Shown here in pieces: positions 9,298 through 16,925 of a DNA stretch of 64,000 bases. The stretch's first letter is position 1. Every line of letters begins with the position of its first letter. The translations under genes were made by a program, and so were the position numbers. The stretch covers positions 22,320-86,319 of the forward strand of contig NZ_LDWR01000022.1 in NCBI RefSeq assembly GCF_001039005.1, written 5' to 3'. The notes under the pieces were generated by a model, which saw nothing but the letters and a program-made list of their open reading frames with translations, did no database searches and was not told the origin of the DNA. Source of the DNA: Burkholderia cepacia. Its GTDB lineage: Bacteria; Pseudomonadota; Gammaproteobacteria; Burkholderiales; Burkholderiaceae.

Positions 9298-9492
9298 ATG
9301 GATTCGAGAACAGTGATACGGCGGCTTGAGCAGGATGGGTGGGTACAGAAGCGGGTGAAGGGCAGTCATCATCACTTCAGGCACCCGAGCAAGCCAGGCA
9401 CGGTAACGGTGCCGCATCCAGAGAAAGACCTCACGATTGCGACGCTGAAAAGCATCGAGAGGCAATCTGGTTTAACACTCACCGGGCAGTAA
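9298..9492 (+). CDS. hicA: HicA-family mRNA interferase toxin
   Basis: HicA toxins cleave mRNA in a translation-independent way using a small dsRBD-like fold with a catalytic histidine. The 64-residue product MDSRTVIRRLEQDGWVQ begins like known HicA proteins, and GSHHHFRHP carries the conserved Gly-Ser-His motif near residues 22-30, followed by VTVPHPEKDLTIATLKSI. The ATG at 9298 is chosen by homology; its ribosome site is weak (AAGGA at 9279-9283 is far), which fits low toxin output. It is followed 66 bases later by hicB. Confidence 0.88.
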   Translation: MDSRTVIRRLEQDGWVQKRVKGSHHHFRHPSKPGTVTVPHPEKDLTIATLKSIERQSGLTLTGQ

Positions 9493-9558
9493 GTCCGGTG
9501 GCTACAACGGACCCCGAGGGCCGCAACTGGTCAGCGGGTTCCAGACAAGGAGTTGGAT

Positions 9559-9972
9559 GTGAGATTTTTCGTCGCTGTCGACAAGCAAGAGGGCACCGAT
9601 TATGGCGTTGTCGTACCGGATTTTCCGGGCTGCAACTCATGGGGCACGACGCTCGAACAAGCGCTCGAAAACACGCAAGAGGCTATCGAGGGATGGGTTG
9701 AAACTTCCGTCGAGGCGGGGGACGAAGTTCGCTTCGAGCCCACGTCGTTTGAGGAACTTCGCGACAACCCAGACTATGCCGGCTCATTTTGGGCTGTCGT
9801 AGACATTGATCCTTCGAAATTTGATATGAAGCCAGAGCGTGTGAATATAAGTTTGCCGCGCTTCGTGCTTACACAGATTGACGCCTTCGCGGAGGCCCAT
9901 AAAGAAACGCGTAGCGGCTTTCTTGTTCGTGCGGCACTAGAAGCCATTCGGCACGAGCAGACAGCCGTCTGA
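9559..9972 (+). CDS. hicB: HicB-family antitoxin
   Basis: HicB neutralises HicA and represses the operon. The N-terminal half has the degenerate RNase-H-like HicB fold (FFVAVDKQEGTDYGVVVPDFPG). The C-terminal 45 residues (MKPERVNISLPRFVLTQID) look like a ribbon-helix-helix DNA-binding domain. TTG at 9553 and GTG at 9559 are both possible starts; the GTG is preferred because AAGGAG at 9547-9552 is six bases upstream. The product is 137 residues. Upstream half-sites are described separately. Confidence 0.88.
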   Translation: MRFFVAVDKQEGTDYGVVVPDFPGCNSWGTTLEQALENTQEAIEGWVETSVEAGDEVRFEPTSFEELRDNPDYAGSFWAVVDIDPSKFDMKPERVNISLPRFVLTQIDAFAEAHKETRSGFLVRAALEAIRHEQTAV

Positions 9973-9982
9973 TCGAAAAAGC

Positions 9983-10007
9983 CCTGCCGGAGCGGGGCAC
10001 GGAGTAT
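9983..10007 (-). terminator. Possible minus-strand terminator hairpin
   Basis: The stem GCCCTGC / GCGGGGC with a CGGA loop has an A-run on its plus-strand 5' side, which becomes a T-run on the minus strand. It could shield hicAB from antisense transcription; the arms have one G-T position. No minus-strand gene ends here. Confidence 0.3.
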
Positions 10008-10220
10008 CCGTGCTTGGCCAACTTGGTTCGGCCTGATCCGCGTCGCGCAGCAGGGACGTAATTCGGTCGAGATCGACTCATTCGATTCCGCGCCGAATGC
10101 TGCCGTATTCTCGGCAGCGAACTTCTATGCCGCGATTAGCATCAGTCGGGAGACTCGCTGGCATATCCGGCGCGCAGAAGCCGGGTTGTGCTGCCATATA
10201 ACTACCTCAACGGGGGCGGG

Positions 10221-12314
10221 ATGAAGTTGATCAAGTATCGGGTAACGAATTTCCGCTCCGTGAAGGATAGCGGCGATATTGAAGCCGGCGACGTTGCCGC
10301 GCTGATCGGTGTCAACGAATCAGGAAAGACGAATTTGCTGCTTCCGCTTTGGAAGCTCAATCCTGCTCGCGAAGGCGAGATTCAACCGACATCGGATTAT
10401 CCGAAGACGATGTTCGGGGATGTGCGTGCCAACCCGGGGGAATTTCGATTCATCAGTGCCGATTTTGATGCAAGCTCTCTCAGAGACAAGCTAGTTGCTC
10501 TCACGAAACTGGATGCTGAGCAACTGGAGGTTGTGCGTGTTGACCGGTACTTCGATGGGAAACATGCAATCTCGTTTCCGCAGTTTGCGCCCAAGACAAC
10601 GGTCGCTGCCTCGGAGATCAGGGGCGAGTTGACGACCTTAGCCAAAGTCGTTGAGCGAACAGATCCGCTTAAGAGCGAGGAGCCTCTTAAGTCTGCGATC
10701 GTTGACGCTGTTCACGCTCTGGCCGAACCCATCATGCAAGACTGGACTGCGCATGAACTCGATGCCGCCATTGAAGCGCTGAAGACGTTGTTGCCAGACC
10801 AGCCAGCCAAGACGTCGACGATCGTACCTCGCGTGCAGCAGTCAATTGATGTCTTGACCGAATGGTCGTCCCATATCAGGTCGCCTGCCCCCGAAGACAT
10901 CGAAGGTGTTCGAGATATTGTCTTGAAAGCGCTCCCCACGTTCGTGTACTACTCGAACTATGGAAATCTGGACTCGGAAATTTATCTCCCTCATGTGGTC
11001 CAGAATCTTGAGAGAAAGGATCTGGGAGCCAAGGAGGCGGCGAAAGCTCGGACCCTCCGCGTGTTGTTCAGCTTTGTTCGCCTCCAACCGACGGAGATCC
11101 TTGAGCTTGGTCGCGACTTCAAAGATCCGAGCAATCAGAATCGGCAACCTACCGAAGACGAGATTGCAAAGATCGCTGAGCGCAAGCGAGAGCGCTCCAT
11201 CCTGCTACAGTCTGCGGGCACGACCTTGACGAAGGAGTTCAAGTCTTGGTGGAAACAAGGCGACTACCGTTTCCGATTCGAAGCGGATGGCGATCACTTT
11301 CGCATCTGGGTATCAGATGATCGGCGTCCGGAAGAGGTCGAGCTTGAAAATCGCAGTACGGGGCTGCAATGGTTTCTGAGCTTCTACCTCGTGTTCTTGG
11401 TCGAAAGCCAGGGTGACCACGAAGACGCCATTCTTCTGCTCGATGAGCCAGGCCTATCCCTTCATCCACTCGCCCAGCGCGATCTATCAGCCTTCTTCGA
11501 TGGATTGACCAAGACCAACCAGATCATCTATACGACGCACTCGCCTTTCCTTGTCGATCCAGACCGGCTGGATCGAGTGCGAAAGGTCTATGTCGCTGCG
11601 GATGGCTCGACCGAGTCTTCGCCGAATTTGCGTCAGTCGGGTGCGGACCCGGCACATGCCGGGGCGGCGTACGCCGTGTACTCGGCATTGAACCTGAACG
11701 TCGCTGAAAGCCTGCTACTGGGCTGCCGTCCAATAGTTGTGGAGGGAGCTTCAGATCAGCACTATCTGACGATGATTAAGGCGCTTCTTATTGGTGCTGG
11801 GAAGATCACACCTCGCCGAGAGCTGGTATTTCCGCCCGCAGGCGGAACCAAAACGCTAAGGATCACTGCTGGAATTTTGACTGGCCGAGACGAGACGCTT
11901 CCGGTCGTTTTGCTGGATGGCGATCAAATGGGCAGCAGGATGGCCGCAGAGCTGAGCAGCGGCCTCTATAACGGTGAAGAGGAGAAGGTCCTATCAACAG
12001 ACGAATTCGTTGGCTTCAAAGGTTCAGAGTTAGAGGATTTGGTTCCATATCAGCGCTTCGTAGAGGCTGTAGACCGAATTTTTCGCGCCCCAGAGCAGCA
12101 GTTTTCGGAAGTCGCGTCGATTGGGAAGCCCATCGTGCCGCAGGTTGAGGTGTGGGCTAAGCGTGAAGGCATCGAACTCACGCCTGGCTGGAAGGTGGAA
12201 GTTGCGAAACGCGTGAAGGCCACCTTGCTGTCCAAGGGGATCAACGATGTCGACGATGATCTGGTTGGGCGATGGGTACAGCTCTTCGCCCGGTTTGAGC
12301 CGTCCGACAATTGA
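10221..12314 (+). CDS. OLD-family ATP-dependent nuclease (AAA ATPase plus TOPRIM)
   Basis: This is a 697-residue SMC/ABC-like ATPase. Walker A is GVNESGKTN at about residues 30-38. The D-loop/signature region is ENRSTGLQWFLSFYLVF and Walker B is AILLLDEPGLSLHP near residue 402, with IIYTTHSPFLVD following. The C-terminal part has TOPRIM features: VVEGASDQHY near residue 506 and LLDGDQMGS near 566. This is the class-1 OLD arrangement, known from the phage P2 Old exclusion protein and Gabija GajA. Neither a UvrD-like helicase (GajB) nor a DUF4435 partner is adjacent. The start at 10221 is chosen over 10188 because the product then begins directly with the ATPase strand MKLIKYRVTNFRSV. Confidence 0.82.
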   Translation: MKLIKYRVTNFRSVKDSGDIEAGDVAALIGVNESGKTNLLLPLWKLNPAREGEIQPTSDYPKTMFGDVRANPGEFRFISADFDASSLRDKLVALTKLDAEQLEVVRVDRYFDGKHAISFPQFAPKTTVAASEIRGELTTLAKVVERTDPLKSEEPLKSAIVDAVHALAEPIMQDWTAHELDAAIEALKTLLPDQPAKTSTIVPRVQQSIDVLTEWSSHIRSPAPEDIEGVRDIVLKALPTFVYYSNYGNLDSEIYLPHVVQNLERKDLGAKEAAKARTLRVLFSFVRLQPTEILELGRDFKDPSNQNRQPTEDEIAKIAERKRERSILLQSAGTTLTKEFKSWWKQGDYRFRFEADGDHFRIWVSDDRRPEEVELENRSTGLQWFLSFYLVFLVESQGDHEDAILLLDEPGLSLHPLAQRDLSAFFDGLTKTNQIIYTTHSPFLVDPDRLDRVRKVYVAADGSTESSPNLRQSGADPAHAGAAYAVYSALNLNVAESLLLGCRPIVVEGASDQHYLTMIKALLIGAGKITPRRELVFPPAGGTKTLRITAGILTGRDETLPVVLLDGDQMGSRMAAELSSGLYNGEEEKVLSTDEFVGFKGSELEDLVPYQRFVEAVDRIFRAPEQQFSEVASIGKPIVPQVEVWAKREGIELTPGWKVEVAKRVKATLLSKGINDVDDDLVGRWVQLFARFEPSDN

Positions 12315-12393
12315 GGCTAGATTCGCTCACAGTGGCCGGCATTCGAACGCCAGTGCCAGGCGCAACTGACGCGTCTCCGAATGGCCGCAGGAC

Positions 12394-12421
12394 GGCGGTT
12401 GTAGCTAGAAAGCCGCCTTTT
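12394..12421 (+). terminator. Possible terminator after the OLD-family gene
   Basis: A GGCGG / CCGCC stem with a 14-base loop is followed by TTTT at 12418-12421. The stem is short, so this is a weak call. Confidence 0.3.
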
Positions 12422-12562
12422 GGCTGAACGAACCGTTTCGGGTTACGAGCTGCGGGACTCCACCTTTAAGCCGATAAGCACACAATCCGCGAGTGGATGT
12501 TCGCTGCGCTTTCGGCGGCTTTATCTGGGCGCTTCAATTTTTTCGCTCTGCGTTGGAGGCGA

Positions 12563-13567
12563 ATGTTGGGATCGAACTTCGGTAGCATTGTACAAATGCT
12601 ACGGCAACATGGCTTGCATAAAGCGATGAGTGCCGTTGTGCCAGTTGCATCAGCGTTTGGGATCATCTGCTTGACCGTGTATTTCAGTACGCTCAAGTTC
12701 ACACCAGATATTTCGTTCGCGCAGGGGGCCCTTGTGGCGGTGCAGGCCGGGTTGATAGGGGCGTTTATTATTGGGGTGCTCATTATTTCGCTATCGGCAC
12801 CGGCATTGGTCTATTACATGCTTGGGATCAGACCAGCAGAATTGGTGTCTATAAGCCGTCGACGCGAGGCGATTCATAACCTCGTTACCAGATTTCTATG
12901 CACCCAGGCGTTGACGATCTCTGCGCTGGCTGTTCTCGCCTATTTTCCTCAGCGTGATCAGCTTCAGGGAGCTGCATGCCTCGGTGTTGCCGTAATTGGT
13001 TTCATATGGTCCGCAATCTTCCTTGCTTCGTGTACACGAGTCTGGGGAGTAGAGGCATTGGAGAGTCGATGGACATTTTTCGTGTCGGTCGTGTTAGGAA
13101 TGTTCACGACAGTGTCGTCACTGCTAACGTTGGACCCACTGTGGGCGAGCTCGCCCGGCCCACATAGCGAATTTTGGCTTCTGCTCACTGTTCTCGTTGT
13201 TGTCATATTGGGCGGGGCGCAGGTCGCTATTGGACTTCAGGATGTAGGCGCACAGTTAATTATTGGCTTCATGCTGATCCTTGAGATATGCCTACTGCTT
13301 GGGCCACCGGTGCCTCGATTTATCGCAAACGAGGTTGGCATTGCTGAGAAACGACCGGTAGACCTGTTGGTCGGTAGCGAGATGTGCAATACGATTCGTA
13401 GTTTTGTCAATTTACCTAAGTTTCGATGTGAAGAGAAAGGTCCATCACTCGTAAAGAACGTCGAGGTTCTTAACTCGTTGGGGAATCGATGGGTAATTCG
13501 TATTCCTGCATCAGGAAAGATATTGATTATTCCCGGCAAGGATTTGACCATTGCTCGCCCGAATTAG
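12563..13567 (+). CDS. Multi-pass membrane protein of unknown function in the accessory region
   Basis: Not recognised. With the ATG at 12563 (GGAGG just upstream) the product is 334 residues; the frame is open back to 12497. About seven hydrophobic segments can be picked out, for example VPVASAFGIICLTVYF, LIGAFIIGVLIISLSA, VSVVLGMFTTVSSLL and FWLLLTVLVVVILGG. A soluble C-terminal tail of roughly 85 residues ends RWVIRIPASGKILIIPG. It follows the OLD-family nuclease on the same strand after 248 bases, and base composition is lower in G/C than the host genes. A membrane effector of a defence locus is possible, but nothing in the sequence proves it. Confidence 0.6.
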   Translation: MLGSNFGSIVQMLRQHGLHKAMSAVVPVASAFGIICLTVYFSTLKFTPDISFAQGALVAVQAGLIGAFIIGVLIISLSAPALVYYMLGIRPAELVSISRRREAIHNLVTRFLCTQALTISALAVLAYFPQRDQLQGAACLGVAVIGFIWSAIFLASCTRVWGVEALESRWTFFVSVVLGMFTTVSSLLTLDPLWASSPGPHSEFWLLLTVLVVVILGGAQVAIGLQDVGAQLIIGFMLILEICLLLGPPVPRFIANEVGIAEKRPVDLLVGSEMCNTIRSFVNLPKFRCEEKGPSLVKNVEVLNSLGNRWVIRIPASGKILIIPGKDLTIARPN

Positions 13568-13595
13568 CTGGCACTTGGGTCACTACCACGTGGTT

Positions 13596-14276
13596 TCATT
13601 CCTTCGACAGCGGTGCAAGGCCAGTCACGAGAACAGGGATGTTTCTCTGTTCGACGATTTTGAATTCTTTGAACGCTAACCGTGCTTTTCGGACCTCAAC
13701 GTCGTGGCCAATGTCACCGATCCAGGACGCGACCTCCCCTTGTGACGTTTCGCAGCGCACACCGATGACCACCTCGCGTAACGCCAGATGGTCACCAAAG
13801 TCCGCGTAGTAGTGTCCATCGTCATCCCGATCCTGAAGATCAGCGATTACCCGATACTCGCCTTCGTATCGCCACGCATCGAACTTCGTTAGCAGCATAG
13901 CTTTCACCATGTCGGGGGTAACCCCAGCGTTGTGCGCATTTAGGTCGATGTCGAAATCGAGGCGATTTGGCTCGTAATTGATCTTCATCGCCAATTCATC
14001 TGGTACATCGAACCCAAGACACATGCCGTAGTGCTTGTTGCCGTAATGTGCCCACATGACCGGACTTTGCCAATGCGTTGAAAAACAGATAACACCACGC
14101 TGTGTGGATAGATGCTGGCGAAGCACCTGAGCAACCGATCGATGCTGTTGAGTAGGGAGGACGTGTGGTAACAGCTCAAAGGGATCGTTAAGTTCTTCAA
14201 AAAGTGAGATTTTCATGCGACGTTCGTCGATAATCTTCTTTGCCCATTTTTCTGCTGTCAGGTAGTAGAGCCGCAT
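13596..14276 (-). CDS. DUF2971 family protein
   Basis: The 226-residue soluble protein has the DUF2971 pattern: an N-terminal LYYLTAEKWAKKIIDE, ISLFEELNDPFELLP, then GVICFSTHW, MWAHYGNKHYGMCLGFD, and later KFDAWRYEGEYRV. DUF2971 proteins are common in phage-defence islands and beside mobile elements; their biochemical activity is not established. It faces the membrane-protein gene convergently with 28 bases between them. No strong ribosome site is visible at the start. Confidence 0.75.
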   Translation of the reverse strand: MRLYYLTAEKWAKKIIDERRMKISLFEELNDPFELLPHVLPTQQHRSVAQVLRQHLSTQRGVICFSTHWQSPVMWAHYGNKHYGMCLGFDVPDELAMKINYEPNRLDFDIDLNAHNAGVTPDMVKAMLLTKFDAWRYEGEYRVIADLQDRDDDGHYYADFGDHLALREVVIGVRCETSQGEVASWIGDIGHDVEVRKARLAFKEFKIVEQRNIPVLVTGLAPLSKE

Positions 14277-14594
14277 GGTCGGTCAGGATGGAACGGAGTT
14301 GTGCATTGTATCGGCCTCCGGTAATCGATCCGATATTCCGTGGAGGTCGGCACGGCGAGCGGCTGCGCGCGTGGGCGTGAGCCTCGGGCTTCTGCTTCGC
14401 GCTAAGAGTCGTTCGCGTCGCGCTAGAACCGCCATTCGCTGTCGCGTGCCGATCCAGTCGTCGGGAACTGCACGCGACAGCGAGATCATCGGACTGGCCC
14501 CACGGCAAGCCCCAACTCTCGCGGCCGTTGTCAGGTGCGATGGTTGGCGCGTGCGTCGGCAGCGTCGTGGCGGAGCGAGCAGGAATAAGCTCGC
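14277..14594. other. Intergenic region carrying structured repeat copy A
   Basis: No gene was found. It contains the 14400-14486 repeat described separately and otherwise shows nothing recognisable. Confidence 0.4.
14400..14486 (+). repeat. Structured direct repeat, copy A
   Basis: This 87-bp element is related to 17882-17966. Shared blocks include cgctaagag at the left, gaaccgccattcgctgtcgc in the middle and gcgacagcgagat at the right. Copy A holds a perfect inverted repeat with 13-bp arms (14437-14449 and 14470-14482) around a 20-base loop, so transcripts would fold. The copies are in the same orientation and bracket a three-gene module. Confidence 0.7.
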
Positions 14595-15782
14595 TCATGA
14601 AGAAGCCTCACCGTCGCGTGTAAACACCACCAAATCATAAGGTGCGCCGGGCCGGCAAAGCTGCGAAAAGAATCCGCCGGTCGTGCGCGGATGCGGGACA
14701 AAAGGGTACACCGGCTCGCCGGGGGCGAAGCTTGGATCGAGCAGCGTGCCGTCCGGATTTCGCACGACCGAGTGTGCGATCAGATGGACGGACCCGTCGT
14801 CGCGCGCGTCGACGAGCCACCCGCGCACGGTCTGGCTTCCGACATGGCTGGTGATCCAGACGTCGACGGCATCATGGCAGTTCGGCTTGGGTGCGGCAGG
14901 CGCCCGGGCGTGTTCGATCGGGCGCGCCTGGCGTGCGGTGGCGAGGCCATCGAGGACCGCGATGGCCAGCGCCTCGTGGCCCGCCGGATGCGTATGGGAA
15001 ACTTGGGCGACGTTGTCCCTGCTGTCCTCACTGGCGGGGCCGGGTGCATTCACGTCGCCGGCGATGAGCGCAAGAGGAAGCTGAAGCGAGACGGTGCCTT
15101 CAATTGTCAGGGAATCAAGCGCCTCGGAGTTGAGCGATGCCATGCATCCTAGCGCGGTCTGTTGCTTCTGCTCCAGCAGGTCGCGCAATGCCGTGGCACG
15201 GCCTATGTTGTCTGCGCCGTACTTGCGCGCTTTCAGCCACTTGATGTTCAAGTTCACGATGAACAACCCGGAAGTGACTGCGGCGATCGCCGCGCTGATG
15301 GCAGCCCCTGAATCGCCCCGCACGGTGCCCCAGCCGTGCTCAAAAACGGTCACGCCGCGGTCGATCAGTGGCAGGCACAGATCAATTATCTGGAAGACAT
15401 TGTCCGTGGCGATTTCAAGCTTCCGGTTGATCTCGCGCGTGAGGGTGCCTTTCGCCTCCTGCGCAACGGCCTGATTCCGCTCGACGATCAGCCGGACAAT
15501 CTCCTCAAATTCGTGGGCATCCTTTTCGAAGAGCGCACGCAGTGCGGGCTCGCTCGTGTCGAGCTCCTTAAGGATGTGATGCAGCGTTACGTCGGTCTCG
15601 CGGCCGAGATTTTTTTCGAGGCTCTTCAGGCAGACGGTGCGGATCAGCTTTACAGCGAGCAGACCCATCAGGGCCGCAGCGCTGCCGGAACCCGGAGAGG
15701 CCCTGCCGGCGCCGAAGGCATCGAGCAACTGGTTCGCCGGCTGGTCCAGCAGGGTGGTGTCGGGTGGTAAGAGGTCGTTCAT
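14595..15782 (-). CDS. FTCD_C/cyclodeaminase-fold protein with a C-terminal Cys/His domain
   Basis: The first ~200 residues resemble the formimidoyl-THF cyclodeaminase / methenyl-THF cyclohydrolase helical fold: LLDAFGAGRASPGSGSAAALMG at residues ~19-40, then helices and FEHGWGTVRGDSGAAISAA. Known members act in folate/histidine metabolism or bind DNA-segregation partners. A middle segment has VSHTHPAGHEALAIAV. The last ~120 residues form a second domain with NCHDAVDVW, then LIAHSVVRNPDGTLLDPS, a spacing compatible with a Cys-His-Asp hydrolase but also with other folds. Length is 395 residues. No folate or histidine genes are near, and the gene lies inside a repeat-bracketed module, so a housekeeping role is unlikely. 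Confidence 0.6.
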   Translation of the reverse strand: MNDLLPPDTTLLDQPANQLLDAFGAGRASPGSGSAAALMGLLAVKLIRTVCLKSLEKNLGRETDVTLHHILKELDTSEPALRALFEKDAHEFEEIVRLIVERNQAVAQEAKGTLTREINRKLEIATDNVFQIIDLCLPLIDRGVTVFEHGWGTVRGDSGAAISAAIAAVTSGLFIVNLNIKWLKARKYGADNIGRATALRDLLEQKQQTALGCMASLNSEALDSLTIEGTVSLQLPLALIAGDVNAPGPASEDSRDNVAQVSHTHPAGHEALAIAVLDGLATARQARPIEHARAPAAPKPNCHDAVDVWITSHVGSQTVRGWLVDARDDGSVHLIAHSVVRNPDGTLLDPSFAPGEPVYPFVPHPRTTGGFFSQLCRPGAPYDLVVFTRDGEASS

Positions 15783-15837
15783 TCGGCGAGTTCCGGGGGG
15801 CGGTCGCAGTCACGGAGTCGATGGAGCTATAAGAAAA

Positions 15838-15891
15838 CTAGGGAACATTATGGCGACCCTCCGGATGCGTATGAGAGACGCGCACGATCAT
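15838..15891 (-). pseudogene. 17-codon ORF, possibly a truncated gene start coupled to the upstream membrane gene
   Basis: The minus-strand ATG at 15891 overlaps the TGA of the upstream membrane-protein gene as ATGA, the usual sign of translational coupling. It reads MIVRVSHTHPEGRHNVP and then stops. Its VSHTHPEG matches VSHTHPAG inside the neighbouring FTCD_C-like protein, with nearly identical DNA (ccggatgcgtatg). The simplest reading is the remnant of a gene cut short by a deletion or duplication. Confidence 0.4.
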
Positions 15892-16574
15892 GGTTTCACC
15901 GCCGCCATGACCAGCTGAAAAACGCACATGCCTGCGGCGAGCGCCGCCAAGCTCATCGGCACGAGGGTGTCGACCGCGCTTTTTGAATACGTAGCGGTGC
16001 TCAGCGCACAGCGTAGGACAATCCACGCCACCACCTGCCGCGGCAGTTGAAATGTGTAGGAGCGCCCGTAACTGCTTTGATAGTGATTGCCGCTTGCCCA
16101 CTTCAGGTCCAACGCATACCGGACTCCTCCTTGCCAAGGGGAAGACCCATCGCGGTCGATGCCCGTGTTGGCGATGGCCTGCGTGAGAGGGCCTCGGTCT
16201 GCAAAGCGGGCTAGCTGCGCCTCGGCAAGATCGTCAAAATCGACGAGGTAGCGCGGCGTCCGGCTGTGAACAAGATAGCGTTCCACCGTGCCCTTCAGGT
16301 GTCGCGAGATCAGCGCGTGGCGCCGGTTGTCAAACTCCTGTGCGAGCCGCGCGCGCTCGACGTCGGTCTCCTCATGGAACCAGTAGCGCAGGAACACGTA
16401 GATGAGCACGGCGAAGAGGCTGAGCCAGACTTTCAGCGGCGTGACATTGCCGACCTGGGCAAAGCCGAGCAGTGTGCCGGTGGGCTTGAACGACAGGTCA
16501 AACACGGTGATAGCGACGATCGCGGCCGAGAGCATAACGACGTTGCGGCGCAGCTTGTCGGGTAGGTCATCCAT
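15888..16574 (-). CDS. Predicted 4-TM membrane protein of unknown function
   Basis: Not recognised. The product is 228 residues from the ATG at 16574 (MDDLPDKLRRNVVML). It has two N-terminal transmembrane helices (VVMLSAAIVAITVFDLSF and VWLSLFAVLIYVFLRYWF), a cytosolic middle of about 120 residues, and two C-terminal helices (VVAWIVLRCALS and MSLAALAAGMCVFQLVMAA). No clear ribosome site precedes it. It lies upstream of the FTCD_C-like gene on the same strand and shares a 13-bp upstream element with it. Confidence 0.6.
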   Translation of the reverse strand: MDDLPDKLRRNVVMLSAAIVAITVFDLSFKPTGTLLGFAQVGNVTPLKVWLSLFAVLIYVFLRYWFHEETDVERARLAQEFDNRRHALISRHLKGTVERYLVHSRTPRYLVDFDDLAEAQLARFADRGPLTQAIANTGIDRDGSSPWQGGVRYALDLKWASGNHYQSSYGRSYTFQLPRQVVAWIVLRCALSTATYSKSAVDTLVPMSLAALAAGMCVFQLVMAAVKP

Positions 16575-16925
16575 CGAGTGTTTCTTGTTTTTTCCGGGGG
16601 GGGATGGGCACCGCCGGCGTGCCGGGACGATACCGAAACTACTGAACATTATGGCGGTAACGTTCAGCAGCCGTCGAGTGCGTTATAAAGCTGTCGGATA
16701 TCGGGCAGCTATCCGATCCCGCCCGACGCGTTCGGCCATCACCCGCCGGTCGTATGCGTCGTCGCTCGGACGTTCAGGCGTCGACTTCACCCCCGTAACC
16801 AGTCGTCCAGTCGTAGACGACGAGTGCTTGGTCATTGGCCTTAGGGTACGGCTTTACATCCCTGTCATACCGCTTGCGGTGGCTAGTGAGATAATCTGTC
16901 ACTTTTTGCCCTCCCGAAACAGAGC
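16575..16925. other. Intergenic region between divergent accessory genes
   Basis: The genes on either side diverge, so promoters for both should lie here. GAACATTATGGCG at 16644-16656 is also found at 15843-15855; on the minus strand each lies about 60-80 bases before a gene start and reads CATAAT, a plausible -10. CTGAAC (16642-16647) and GTTCAG (16662-16667) form an inverted repeat around the upstream copy. Confidence 0.4.

Noticed and set aside
10221..12314. Gabija or PARIS defence system
   Set aside because: The OLD-type protein fits GajA, but no UvrD-like GajB and no DUF4435 (AriB) gene is adjacent.
14400..14486. Integron attC site
   Set aside because: Inverted repeats suggested it, but the terminal core sites (RYYYAAC / GTTRRRY) are not found at the ends and no integrase is present.
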